Assembly (NCBI GenBank): GCA_019914945.1
Contig: CM034101.1
Span: forward strand, 14,147,188 to 14,211,187
Direction: 5' to 3'
Source: Typha latifolia
Lineage: Eukaryota > Streptophyta > Magnoliopsida > Poales > Typhaceae
Length of the DNA stretch: 64,000 nt
The notes under the pieces are model-generated. The model had not been told where the DNA came from and ran no database searches. It saw only the letters and a program-made list of their open reading frames with translations. A program made the position numbers and the translations under genes. How positions within the stretch are numbered: position 1 is the first letter of the stretch; each line of letters starts with the position of its first letter. Below are positions 23,093 to 35,900 of the stretch, in pieces.

Positions 23093-24505
23093 TTAGGATA
23101 GAAATAAGGCTACCTTATCCTTCAAGCTGCTCTTCTTTTTCATTAAGGGTTCCTCTTCTCTCCACCCTTCCCTGTGTACATCTTTTCTATCAATCACATG
23201 AGTCTTAGTCATGCTAATTGTGTCAACTGCATCATGTTCCTCCTCTCTAGCTGGAGGTTTATTCAAGAGTGGACCCAGAAAGAGATCCAACATATACTGA
23301 GCAGCGTCTCCCGTTCGTGTAATATTTGTAGAACAGAGCTCAGTTGAAGGGCTTTTATTCTTGTTCCCTTCTGAATCCATCAAAGGAGATCCGGACTGTG
23401 TTGTGCATCTGGATAATGCCTTGGTCGACCAAACAGCTTTTACAGGTCCTTCCAGATTGATCTTAGAGGAAGCTGACGAACCTGAAGCATGTGGTTCTGA
23501 TTGGTTTTCTATAATAGTTGAGAGTTTACATTGCTTCTCTCTATCAGCATTTACATACTGCGATCAAATGGTGTAGCAAAATCAGACCCATGAAACAGAT
23601 TCCGACATATGCAGTACTGACATAAGAACAGTACAAAATAAATATATGGACAATTAAACAAGTTTCCACAATTCCACCTATAGTGTGAAATGAACACGAA
23701 CTGAAAATGCAGGAAGTCAAGTGATTATATAGGCGGATCTGGTTTGCACATGAAGCAGCATTGTGACAATTCTCTAACATGATCTCAACACAGTTGAATT
23801 CTGAGCACTGAAACTAGCACTGCTTAACTTAGCCAACTACTTTACACAATGCAGACTGGCATTAGATTCCATGAAAAAGAAAAAAGGAAATAATAAAGGA
23901 TTCACTATCTTCAGAATATAAAAAATGTAATGAATTCATAGTAGAGATACCTTAGCATAAATGTTAAAGCTATCAAGTAGTATAGAAAGAACGAAGTAAA
24001 TTACCTCTTGGGCTATGCTCATCATATCTCCAACTGTCAGATCGACTTCATTATCATCCCTTCCTGGAGACGAGATTTCCATGTTAATGGTCTTCCGCCT
24101 TTTACTCTTTCTATTATGCTTCTTTTGAGCAGCCCTTTCATTTACTGCTACTTCACCCCTGTCAATTTCATCCTCATGTCTTAATTTACCTTCATCATGT
24201 TGATTGTTGATAGTACTTTGAAACACATCTCTTCTAGTTGCTTTGCCAACGCTTTGTCTTGCCTCACATCTTTGCAGATTCTCTGATTTATCAGGTACCT
24301 CCGTACCCTCTCTTAGTATCCTTCTGCTATGCTTTCTACCGGTGGAACTTATGCCAACCTTAATCTTGGGTTCCTCTTCTAGTTGTGAACTTCTTTTACT
24401 ACCAAATTCAGAGTTTGCTACTTCATCAGCAGAGTTTTTTTTCAGCATCCATATAGGTAAACGCCGTTTTCTTCCAGAATCAGTATCAGTCAATACTTCA
24501 GCCAT
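23093..24505 (-). CDS. unrecognised basic, probably nuclear protein
   Basis: Two exons, 24505-24005 and 23557-23093, join at phase 0 across a clean GT-AG intron to 321 residues. The junction gives LTVGDMMSIAQEYV, which reads as one amphipathic segment and supports the splice. The N-terminus has GRKRRLPIWMLK, a short basic-hydrophobic motif. A bipartite-like nuclear signal follows (KKHNRKSKRRKT). The C-terminal exon includes GDAAQYMLDLFLGPLLNKPP. The remainder is charged and likely disordered. I do not recognise the family. The ATG at 24505 lies five bases after an acceptor, so the 5' UTR is spliced, with a leader exon edge at 25774. The coding exons look real because frame, splice sites and composition agree. 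Confidence 0.7.
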
Positions 24506-24880
24506 TCTTTCTGCAATCAATAATGAAATGCTGATTTTCACATGCGCTGAAATTTCATAACAGATAAAGCTATCATTTAATAATAAGTAGCAGCAAAACC
24601 CCCCCGGCTCAAACATGCAAGTCAAACTACTATATGTGTGATCCCATTAAAAGTTGAATATCTGAAAGATAGTATATACATATTTGTTACTATGGAATTA
24701 AGCAAAAGATGCCTATACAAGTGTATTTGCAAAAGCATTCAAAAGTTATTGTTTTTAAAAATTCTATCTACTTACATTGTTAAATATTCATCTGGTGCAT
24801 CTGGATTGAGCGGAACAACAAAACCTTTCAAAAAGTTACTACTAAATGTCCTGTTGACCTTTACCACATTAACAACATGT

Positions 24881-25225
24881 CAACATGTTCATGTTGTGGG
24901 CAGGTTTGAGAGGCGAAGAGGTGCAGAAAATGGCCAAAATGCAGGTGTACGAGCAGAAACGAAGCCTCATTCAGCTCGATGACTAACTGTTCCTGCTGAA
25001 TGTTTTGGTTTCTATTTTGGCTTGAGGTGTCTGTTCTTTTATTGCTAATTGAGTGTGAGAAGATGCTATTCCTCACTTTTGTATGTGTTGATACAATTTG
25101 CTAATTTGTTTGGTGGATGGTATATCTGTACAGGTTGTGTAGCTACTACACTTGTAGTTACTTGGGTCTTCTTGTTTCAAAATGAAACATAGCCATAATT
25201 GTAGCTTTCCTCAAAAAAAGAAAAA
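24881..25225 (+). mobile_element. possible retroposed 3' end with A-rich tail
   Basis: Within the leader intron of the neighbouring minus-strand gene, a GC-richer stretch reads GLRGEEVQKMAKMQVYEQKR and then stops. A long UTR-like T-rich region follows, then GAAACATAGCCATAATTGTAG and an A-rich tail at about 25206-25222. ACTTACATTGTTAAAT near 24771 resembles ACTTATGTTGTTAAAT after the tail at about 25230, which could be a target-site duplication. A 5'-truncated LINE or a processed gene copy would look like this. The source is unknown. Confidence 0.35.
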
Positions 25226-25773
25226 ACAAACTTATGTTGTTAAATTTAAAGCACCTCTTATTGCATATGGCACTGTTGATGCTCCCAACATCCATGATGA
25301 GTGCAAATGTTCAAGGGCTAACTCATTATGAGAAAGATATTCAATTGATTCCATCAGAAAAGTTACCAAGTTTAGCCGCAATGAATATGAGGTTGTCTAA
25401 AGGATAACTCGAATATGAGAAAACTCCAAAAGAAAAGAAATGGCAAAACTTTTGCACCTCAATTCGATTCCAACTATACAGCAGCAAGAAACATACTTCA
25501 CATTTCGGATCAAGCAAATTATCACCCAGGTACCCCTTTCAAAGATCTCTTCCTTGAATCATTCAGCTCTATTCTTTCGCAAACAAAAGATCGAGCAAGC
25601 GTATCAATGAGAGATATCCAAACTAGAAAGAACTGTTTGTGGCTAAAGTTATCAAGGCAATCAAATCGTAACAAGAGATCCCAAAACCTAGTACCAAAAG
25701 ATTGAAAGCAAATATACGAGGATCAAACAGGATAGCAAGGAAACCAGAATTCAAACCCTAGTTCATGGAATAC

Positions 25774-25905
25774 CTGCAACCGCAACCGGACTTCCTGATC
25801 GAAACGAGGCGATGCGCGACTTCTTTCAAATGGAAAGCACGAATTACGAAACAAAAGAACGGGAGGAATTTGCAAAAATAAACCACCGGCCCCCTTGCAA
25901 TACTG
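25774..25905 (-). other. probable leader exon of the unrecognised nuclear-protein gene
   Basis: A good donor (TTGCAG|GTATTC, minus strand) lies at 25774/25773. The coding exon at 24510 begins right after an acceptor just upstream of the ATG, so a 5' UTR exon is required, and this GC-richer stretch is the best candidate. The upstream limit is a guess. Confidence 0.4.
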
Positions 25906-26999
25906 GCCCAATACTGGCCTACTTATTTCATAAAGAAAGCGAGTATCGAACGATCTCATCCCTTGGTTAATTTATTTCGTACATATATCACTCAAATAAA
26001 ATCTAAATCTAAATTATTACAACTCATCGATAAATAATTTAATAAAAACTACTAATGTTTCTCTCCTAATTTAATTAATTAAAATTAAATAATATTAAAT
26101 AAAACTAATCAGAAGTACCAATCATAATCATATAAATCGAAATTATCGATCACTCTTTTAAATATTAAAAATAAATTAGTCATCTTTTATTTTTCTTTCT
26201 TAGTTGATCTATTTTTTATAAAATATAAAAAAATAGATTGATATAAATTATCTTATATAATCCCTTAATTTATCAAAGGGTGAAAATTACTTTTAATAAT
26301 CAAATGGTTTGTACCGTAGTGTTGTTGCATTGAAACATATTCATATTATAATATCTAATTAAGCTTTAATAAACTACTATAAGACGAAGTGGCAACCCAT
26401 TTGAACCCTGTGAATTCCAATCAATTGAAAAAGAAAAGAAAAAGAAAAAGAAAAAGAAAAATAGCTTCATAGAAATCTGGAGTGCTAATTCCCTTTAAAA
26501 AAAAATGAAGCCCAACCAAGTCTAAGTCAAGGACGTGCTGACACGAAAGAACTCATTTTCTTCAATAAAAATGGGAGGCGCACACACAACTTACTTGGTT
26601 GGCATTAAATTTGATAAAAATAAGAAGTTAACTGATTAGTATGAAACAAACATTTAAGTTTTTTAGATTAAGATAACAATAAATAGAGAACTAGATTTTA
26701 AGATCAAATGAGAGGTAATTTAAGTATTTCAATTTTTATATTCTAAATTTATTCTGTTAACTATTGTTAGGTAAAGTTAATCTACCGTATTTTTTTAGGC
26801 ATTACAAGCAAAATTTTGGGTCTAAAAATAAGATGTAGGATGTTTTTGATAAATTTTCTTGAAAAAAAAAAACACCTAGACACACGTATGTATTTAAACC
26901 CTAGGCAATAATATCACTCGTTTGCTTAAATAAAAATAGAAAAAAATATTAAAAAATAAAAGCAGAGATGAATGTCAAGATTTTAACATAAAAAAACCC
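25906..26999. other. AT-rich intergenic DNA
   Basis: Very AT-rich with no gene. It includes an AAAAAG-type simple repeat at about 26428-26461. Nothing else recognised. Confidence 0.5.
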
Positions 27000-27800
27000 A
27001 AACGGAAAAAAACAACGGATCCAAACTCGGATCAAAATCAATCACTAGAATAGTAGCAGTTACAAGACTGACTCACAAAACAACCCGTCGATCCAAACGA
27101 CTTTGTTCCTCTCAGTCTTGCTCGCTAGAACCCACAATTCACCGCTTCTCGTGATTGATATCCAACTTTAGTAGCCCTTGAGATTAATCTTTCGTTTAGA
27201 TAACCTTTAAAATGAAAGATTAAGCTTTGTAGAAGAGTAAGACCTTGTTGGTTGAAGAAACGATGTAACCACAAGAGTTCACCTTCAAATTGCTTCATCA
27301 ACCACACTAGAGTTAGGGCATCACTATACTTATATAAGATCTCCAAGATAGAGTCAAATCCAAGTCTTATCCGAAGTCACGAAAGTCCAAAATTTGTAAA
27401 CTTCGTAGGTGCGTTCGAACGCGGCCCGGGTGCGTTCGAACGACTTTGATTTGATTTCAGGTGCGTTCGAACAGGCCCAAGTGCGTTCGAATGCGGCAGG
27501 TTGATTTTCACAGGTTGCGTTCGAACGGCTAAAGCTGCGTTCAAACGCGCGTAGAAACAACACTTACTGTTTGTGCAAACGCTTGCGCTTGCGTTTGAAT
27601 GCGCTTGTAAACGCTACTATCTGTTTTGTGCGAATGCGTGCGCTCGCGTTTGAACGCGTTTGTGAACACTACTCTCTGTCTGTGCAAACACGTGCACTCA
27701 TGTTCGAACACGCTTGTGAACGTAGTGTTACTATCTATGCGAACGTGTGCGCTCGCGTTCGAACACACTTGTGAACGCTACTCTCTGTCTTTGTGAACGT
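27000..27800. repeat. LTR-like block with TTCGAA-rich minisatellite
   Basis: From 27408 to 27556 the word TGCGTTCGAACG or a close variant occurs six times at irregular spacing (about 27410, 27430, 27461, 27481, 27515, 27536). From 27567 to 27795 a 50-59-base unit is repeated about four and a half times, with unit starts near 27567, 27621, 27676, 27735 and 27785. Each unit runs from CTGT/CTAT through GTGCGAACG, TGCGCTCGCGTT and GAACGC to CTACT. The block is CpG-dense in AT-rich surroundings. The sequence from 27000 to 27400 has the character of a plant LTR, but no pol gene, PBS or paired LTR is visible. Confidence 0.6.
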
Positions 27801-28420
27801 CCTATGAACTCGTAAACTCTTCTCCATTAATCTTGCAATTCTTCAAAATAAGTACTTTCTAAACTTATATAAATGCTCATATACATGTATAAAAATACTT
27901 AGAATATTTGTTCACAATTGTAACAATAAAAACCAAACATTTTCTAATACATCTGATAATGAATATTGGTCATGAACCTCGTTTATCGAAGTCTTATAAT
28001 CTGACAATGAGATCCGGATAAAGGAGTCGGATAACTAATTATCTAAACTCTAGAACGCAACGCATGCACGGATAAAGCCCACCTTATCGATGGGCTTTAT
28101 CCATCTCTGTCCCTCGCCGATCTCGCCGAGCACTAGTGAAGAAATTGTTACCATTTAGTAGTTTATTCTCTTCAAGACGTGGGGAGGAGGAGCTGGTACT
28201 CAAAAGCGCGGCCAAATCCCCCAAGTCAGAAGCAAAGCAAAGAATCCAAAACCCGAAGCTTCACTCTTTTCCTTCCCCACGCCGTCGAGATCCGATCCTT
28301 ATCCATCTCTTGGTTACCTCTCAGATCCAATCCTCTTCTGCTCCTTCCTTCCTTCCTCAGATCCGACCTCAATCGCCTCTCCTTTGCTCCCTCGGTCTCT
28401 AATTCGATCCGGTTTAGGGA
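27801..28420. other. upstream region and leader of Lunapark
   Basis: AT-rich spacer up to about 28050, then a GC-richer, pyrimidine-rich leader (28260-28420) that ends at the Lunapark ATG. Open frames in this leader are out of frame with the gene and look accidental. Short upstream ATGs may exist in the leader. Confidence 0.5.
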
Positions 28421-31400
28421 ATGGCGGAGGAAGCTACTCCGGCGGCGGCGGCGACGGGGGAGGAGGAAGTGAAGTCGTCTTCCGCGGCGGGGGAGTCGGA
28501 GGTGAAGAAGCATCGCAGGGGAATCTTGTCAAGAATCTGGAGGGGTTTATTCGGGGGGAGGAGTGAGGATTACGAGAAGAGGTTAAAGTACTTGTCGAAG
28601 GAGGAGGCTTCGGTTCACGCGAGGATGAAGCGGAGGGCGCAGTCCTCGAGGAAGATGGTTAGGAATCTCATTGTTCTATCCGTCATGGTTGAGGTGCGTT
28701 TTTTGTTCGATACTTTTTAGTCCTTTGTTGGGTTTATGGTGAGTTTTGTAGAAATTTTTAGTGAACTATCGATATATTCCGACTTGAGCTGAAGAATTCT
28801 GATACGATTAATATAAGAGTTTGTAGTTTTTGTGCTGCGGTTTTCTTGTATTCCACTTGATTTGTACTTTTATGCCCTTTCTTATCGTGTATCAAACTTA
28901 CATGCCACAAATTGGGTAGAATTCTGGCAAAACTATCATCTATGTTAAGTCTAAGGGGAGAAACTAATCTGACGTTACTGTAATAGGTTCACATAATCTT
29001 CCTAGTATATCGACTTCCAAGTTCATAGTGCCTGCCTGAACTTTGTTGTTGATGTGTTATATGTAAACATAATGACGCTAAGTTAGCTTAAATACTTCAA
29101 AGTTCAAACTACACAGTTCAATGTGAATAGGACTTTAGCACATATATGTACAATGAGTCATATTGCACATATTCATTGGCTTGTCAAAAGTTGAGATTAG
29201 TCGGTTAGGAGTAGGACTTTCCTATGTAAGGAAATGAAGCTCTTGAGATTCTTTGAAGAAATAATTCATTGATTAATAATGTACTATCTTTTTCTTCAAG
29301 GGTGATCATCTTGTGAACCACCTTATTGTTCCCTATGTCGGGAAGTGAATTAATTATTTGCATCTTTGTCTTCAAGTGGTATAACCATCTTATTGTTCCT
29401 AATGTTGCATTAAACATTGGTCTCCTTTATGTTGTTGCATCAATCAACCTTTTCCAAACACCATAGTCTTCTCAATTTGGTATTGCAAAAATTCTATTCT
29501 CGCTTTGACAATAAAGAAAGTTAAAAGGCAGTACATTAATTTTGCTTGAAACAAAGACAACAGGTAGGAATAGGAAGAGGAAAGAGCATACTAATGAAAC
29601 TGTCAAATGCATCATACTGTGATAGATTGCAGTCATGCCCTCGGTTTGTCCCTTACGTTGTTAACAATTGATCACAACTATCTGACTTTATGAAAGTCTA
29701 CTCACCCCTTTATCTAATCAAAAGATATGGTGTACAACCACCAGGTTATGATTCTGAACTACAGGGACATTATGATACCTGGTACCTTTGTTTATGCGAG
29801 ATAATTAATTTACTGTAGATTACGAGTCATATGCTGCAACTAAACCTACTCTTTTTTTTTTGTTAATGCAAGTATTTCACCTGCTTAAAATTCATGCATG
29901 TGATGTACTGCTCTTCAGACTATCATGATACTTTTCACCAGTAGATGTGAGCTTGTTCGCATTTATGACAATACATGCTTGACTTGTTTCTCTCTTGTAA
30001 TATGCTCCACCTAATGTAGGTGCTTATGCTGTCATATTCTCACCAGGTAGTAGCAGTGGTTTATGCTATCATGACAACAAGATCTGTGGATTTGAACTGG
30101 CAAACGAGGGCAATTCGAGTTTTGCCTATGTTTGTTTTACCTGGTTTATCTTCTATAATCTATTCAGCACTCATAAGATTTACAAGGATGCGTAAGTATT
30201 ACAAAATTTTCCTAACAATTCAGTTTCTGTCTCATTAAGGAACTAAGAACTTTGACCTTATAGTTTGGTATAGCAATTAAGCAGCCTTCTATAACTTGTA
30301 TTATCTCCCATATGGCTCTTCTGGAGACCGATTTGTCATGATGAACAATGTTATGGTTGTGATTATGAGTTCTTTTTAACGACTCTCAAGTAATTGAATG
30401 ATTAAGTCTACTACTTTCACACTGGAAGTTATTGAAGTTGGAACCTGTCTACATTTTTAGTTTGGAACAATTAAAGACATTATTTTGTCACCATTAAAAT
30501 TGAATATGAAGCTTAAGTTGGTCCTGCAGGAATGCTAGTCCTTCTCACATGTGTTTTCATCCTTCATTTTAATGTTATCTTATTATTAGCTTATTTAATC
30601 AATTAATCTTAATAACTACTTTTACAGAAGATCAAGTGGAATCTTTTTGCAGTCATTAATAAATAATATCGATGAAAGAGTTACAGTTTTTGAAACCATG
30701 ATTAAGTATCTTATAAAGTTTGTAAGTATTTCTTAAATTTTGTAGGGCAATTTTATCTTTAGAGAGAACAATTAAAGACATTATTTTGTCACCATTAAAA
30801 TTGAATATGAAGCTTAAGTTGGTCCTGCATGAATGCTAGTCCTTCTCACATGTGTTTTCATCCTTCATTTTAATGTTATCTTATTATTAGCTTATCTAAT
30901 CAATTAATCTTAATAACTACTTTTACAGAAGATCAAGTTGAATCTTTTTGCAGTCATTAATAAATAATATCGATGAAAGAGTTACAGTTTTTGAAACCAT
31001 GATTAAGTATCTTATAAAGTTTGTAAATATTTCTTAAATTTTGTAGGGCAATTTATCTTTAGAGATAATAACTTTCATTACAAAGTGATGAACTTGTTCT
31101 TTCTCCCTATTTGGTTAAGCTGGAGAAAAGAGTACCAGATATATTAATAAATTCTATTAACTTGCTCTAAAATTGAAGCTATAGGATTAGCGATGCCTTA
31201 AATTTTTTCTCATATCATTGTTGAACTTTATTGCTGTGTTTCTGAACACTTCGAGCATTTCTTGTCATTTTACCACTAGCCTCAAGTCATCATAAGTTGT
31301 TCCAACTCCCCAATGTTTGCTTTTGCCTTTTCTTGCTGTGTAGATGCTATTAATTTTTTCACTTTAGAAAGTGATGTATTATATTTTTTTGACACTCTTC

Positions 31401-32977
31401 TAGTGAATCAATTCATACCTTATTTAACAATGTATGTTGTGAAATAGTAATGGACAGATAGAGAGAAGAATTACAAATCAGCTTGATTCCAACTGTCATT
31501 CACTAATCATCTTTTCTGAACTACCTTGTTATCATGACTTATCTTATAACTATTGACCTTCTGTTTTCTTCTTGATCTATAGAGCCTCTTTTGCAATTCT
31601 TTAATGCTACTGTTGGCCTTCTCCATTCATACTAGTGAGCAAGTCTATTTTATTGGTCTTCTCCTGGATATTCGCCACTTGGTGTCTTCTTGACCTAGAA
31701 CTGCAATCAATTGGATATGAAATATGGCCAAAATTGACAGAGCAAATACCATTCAATTTGCTTCTTTATGTAGCTCTCCACTTTTTGTGCAGTTTTGATC
31801 TCGAGTCATCAGCTTTAGTGAATCTTTAGATATAACTTAGCTTTATTTGCAGGCCCATCTTATTTTCTTCTAATTAATTCAATCAAATATCTAAGTTTGC
31901 CTTCAATTTTGGAAAGTTCACTTTATTGCCTCTGGTATTTCTCAGATGAATTTAGTTTATTATGGTATTAGTAGATGTGGCTCTTACACTTAAATGATTC
32001 AGTTCATATTTCCACATGCAGTTGACCGCAAGGACCAGAAAACACTTGAAAGCTTGCGAGCTGAGAGAAAAGCTAAGATTGATGAGCTTAAAGAGAGAAC
32101 AAACTATTACACCACACAACAGCTTATTCAAGTTAGTAGTGCACAGATTTCCTGAGAACCTGAAGACATGCATTTAGTGTGCTTTGTCTAGTGCTTGTGG
32201 TATTTACTGACCTTAGGTTTTTGCAGAAATACGACCTTGATCCAGCTGCAAAGGCTGCAGCAGCTTCTGTTTTGGCATCTAAGTTGGGGGCAGAGTCTGG
32301 CTTGAAAGTCCATGTTGAAGATGAAACAAAAACTGAAGCACCAATGGGTAAAAGCAATGATGTTGAGATGGTGCAGTCAAATGGGCTCAGGAATAGGAAG
32401 CAAGGGCAAGCGAGATGCAATAACAGCGGGGGCACCGCAATTTCTCACATTGTCAATGAACCAACCCATGAATCTGGTGGTGATGGCCAAGAAGTTGCCA
32501 CTCAGGCTCAGAAGGTTGTTGATCACTATAGAGGCTCAGGAACAAATGATGGGGGATGGATTGCCCGAATTGCTGCACTGCTTGTGGGTGAGGATCCGTC
32601 GCAGTCCTATGCGCTCATATGTGGGAATTGCCATATGCATAATGGTGCGTCAAATGGATTTCGGGCTTTCTTTGTTGATGTTAAACAACTCTCAGTAGCA
32701 ATTATTCTATCATCAATTATTTGCAGGGTTGGCCCGGAAAGAAGATTTCCCCTATGTGACATACTATTGCCCACACTGCCATGCACTGAACACATCAAAG
32801 CTATCTGGAGAGCATGACTTGGTTTCAACCTCAGGCAAGACCTCTCCCTTTGCTCCAGTTGATGGAAATCATGCATCTAATGTTGCGACTGAGAGTGAAC
32901 AGGTGAGTAACCCAACAACAACGCTGGAGCTACCTACAGGACAACATGAAGACAAACAAATTGTGGAGGCAAGTTGA
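28421..32977 (+). CDS. LNP: Lunapark-type ER network protein
   Basis: Lunapark sits in the ER membrane at three-way junctions and stabilises the tubular network; plant LNPs work with RHD3 (the atlastin counterpart). Five exons, 28421-28693, 30047-30191, 32022-32131, 32227-32644 and 32727-32977, join in frame to 398 residues. Two transmembrane segments (about 82-100 and 114-132) flank a short loop, and both ends face the cytosol. A coiled coil follows (about 138-180, DQKTLESLRAERKAKIDELK). The C-terminal zinc ribbon is Cys308-x2-Cys311 (CGNCHMHNG) and Cys330-x2-Cys333 (YYCPHC), split by the last intron. The N-terminal GILSRIWRGLFG motif is conserved in plant LNPs. Intron 2 contains a 301-bp tandem duplication. 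The gene looks intact. Confidence 0.94.
30464..31064. repeat. 301-bp tandem duplication in Lunapark intron 2
   Basis: Copy 1 is about 30464-30764 and copy 2 about 30765-31064. Both begin GAACAATTAAAGACATTATT and end TTATCTTTAGAGA. They differ at only a handful of positions (for example GCAGGAATG against GCATGAATG, and AGTGGAATC against AGTTGAATC). Near identity means a recent event. It lies wholly inside an intron. Confidence 0.95.
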
Positions 32978-35900
32978 GGGTTCTCTGTTCTCACGAAGAA
33001 GTGAGTGATTTCAATATCTTTATTTGCTTCTGTGTTTCCCACCATTTTGGAAAAGTGTCACTTTTACTTTCATCTTATAGTGTGACAAAAGTAGCTTACC
33101 TTTAGGTGTACATCTTGGAGAAATTGTGGTTCTTCGATTGGATATTGCTGTAAATGTCATTGTAACTCATATGACATCACAATCTGACTATGAGAGTTTG
33201 AGCTAATGAAGAAATTGATGACAGTGCTGCTCTATTGTCTGATCATGAGCATTTACATTACATGATGTCACTTCTTTTTTTTCTTTCTTTTTCCTTTTCC
33301 TCCATGTGATAAAAGAAAGTTGACTGCAATCAGTTTAGCTTCACCACTCCTACTCTTTCTGGAGCAAGGAATGGATGGGATCGTGTGCGATTGCTTCTGC
33401 CAGTCTTTGAACTAATTGGTTTAGAAGAATTTAATGTAATGAAATGGGTGGATGACAAATCATAACAATTTTTATTTTGCGATACACCCTTTATCTGTTT
33501 ACAAGTCCAGGTAAAACGATATTGGCTAAAGTATACAGTATTTTGATTCTAGTCAGAATTGTATGCACCTTTCCAATGTTAGGCAAGGATTCAATCAAAT
33601 TTCTGTGCTTTTCTAGGTAGCTAACGATATTCTTTGATAACTATGCAGAGACATTTGCCTTGGATATAATCTTCCGCTTGACTTCTGCAGCTACTTTTGC
33701 AGCTTGTTGCTTTATAATAACAATTACAGTATGAACAGTGCCTTTCAAAGTTTTTCTTTTGCGAGTGATAAATTTGTTGAATTGCAGAAAAGTGAGCATT
33801 TCCTATACACATCTTCCTTGTGTTCCGAATCCTCCTCAGGTTTAGTTTGCAGTTGTTTTCTACTGTAATGCAGCTTACCTATATGGTATCTGGACAGGAC
33901 AATCACAGAAATCTGGTTCATTTTTATTTAACTATTTATTAGCATTGATTTGATGGTGTGTTTCGATCGATTCGCACAAGATCAGCCTCGGAACAAAGAC
34001 AGGCAAAGCCTGAGTTGGGGTTTGTCAATGTATTGCAAACCTATGCCCTGCTCAAGTAGCCTTCGGCTTTGACACTAGACCAGACCGTGACTCAGGCCAT
34101 CTTTTTTGGCCCCGAATATGCCTCAAATCAATGCAAATTGGTAAAAGGTACAGTGTAATCCATAAAGATAGTGGCTATTAATTAAGCCAGGTTTATGAAT
34201 GCCATTTTAATCATCGATAATATTACAAAAGCATTTTCGTTTTTAATCGTTTCCTTCTCCCTTCTCTTCATATCCTACCTATAATTCACCATTAAATAGT
34301 TGAAATCATCAGGCAATATGTTACAGCTTTACCTCCGGGTACATTGTAAGTCTCTCGGTCGCCAACGATAATTACGGGATAAACGTGAGGTTTCGGGAGC
34401 TTTCTTGCTACTGTTTTGCTACGACAGATAGACCGAGTCACCTCTTTGAAAGCCTTAAAATCCATAATGGCTAAATGAAGAGCTCCCTAATAAATTAATA
34501 GCTTCCAATTAGCCCAAGTTTATCTTTCTCTAGAATATAGATGTGTATTTTAGCATACATATAATACCGTATAAATATCTAATCTTATATAATAACGTAT
34601 ATGGTTATTTTTTAAATTTATAGTTGGTAAAGCTAACGGAGCATTGTACAATTCCTGCTATTTATACGGTTTGCTCCAAGACAGAATGATAATAAGAAAA
34701 ACAATAGTGAATCCTTTGACGAAGATATCCAATTTGGTGGGATCCTTAGCAAGAACCAAAGTGAGTCTCATCTATTACTTTTCTTGCAGGCATCTGTTAT
34801 TCTCCTTTCAGCTTGGTTCTCCGTTACCCTTTTTCCTTTTTCGCTATTAGATCAAAGTTTCTTGTTCTCTTCCTTTACAGTGGAAGATATTGTTAGTGCA
34901 TGGAAGATCTAATTTGAGGTGGGTTTGGTATTAAACTAGAGAAATCTGTGATGGGTGTTCTTCTCTTTGATGAGGTAATAGTGGGTTGAGACGTGATCCC
35001 ATGATCTCATGTTATTTTTTTAGTTTATATGTTAATTGAGAGGTAATGAGCTTCTACATCCTTGCATGTCCTCCTCTGAGGACAAAAATAAAAAATAAAA
35101 AAAATCCTGTTTTATTGCTTTTACTAAATGATTTTAGCCAAAAGATTTTGGAAACTTAGGGGCAGTGTCGTCATTTTATTAAGGAATTTAAGGGTGAAAG
35201 GCATAGATGCAAAGAATGGGAAAGAAATAGGAGAATCATTTATTGGGGGAAGAAAGAACTTCAGATGGTATTCTTCCATCTTCTGAAGCACTTTAATTAT
35301 CTTGCATTTTTATATACTTTGTTACTGAATGTTCCTCTGCCTGCAATAGGAGTTGGGAAAAGTTCATCAACTATTGTTCTTTCTCTGTAAAACCAAATCT
35401 TTTTATTTTAAAGTAATGGCCCTCTTCTACAACATCTGTTCTTGTCTAATCATAGATCTCATTTTCTTTATGGGAATGATTAATTTTTCAGGCATTGATT
35501 GAATGATTGAGCTTCCCACACCATTCCATAAGCTGTTTATTTATTCAATGCTTATGTTTCACTCACATGCTGACCCATATAAGGGTTAGGAATGTAATTT
35601 CATGAATATAAGAAGATTTCAAGTTTTACCAATATGATGAGAATTGAAATGATCCTTTCCTCCCCATCCAAGTCTCTGACCTGCTCTTCCCCTGGAATCT
35701 CATGGTTAGAAGTGGCTAGAGCATGAGCACCTCATAGTTTTCTCTTCTATTTTGATGGTTTCCTATTTTGCTTCCCATTTCTTTATTTTCTGCTTACATG
35801 AGGCCAGCACACAGCTCATCCTTTCCCTATTTTGGATTTTATATGTTGACCAATTTACCCCTTTTGTGTTGCTCTCTCTAATGCATTAGGTGCCATCTGT

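Noticed and set aside
25415..25705. 96-codon plus-strand frame near the leader of the unrecognised nuclear-protein gene
   Set aside because: No family similarity, and it lies antisense within what is probably a leader intron.
28136..28566. Overlapping frames in the Lunapark leader and first exon, on both strands
   Set aside because: They are Ser/Arg/Gly-rich shadows of a GC-rich leader and of the true exon-1 frame starting at 28421.
34687..34759. Candidate first exon for the PsbQ-like gene
   Set aside because: It has an ATG and a good donor, but the peptide does not resemble PsbQ-like transit peptides or the following conserved region, and the implied intron start cannot be verified.
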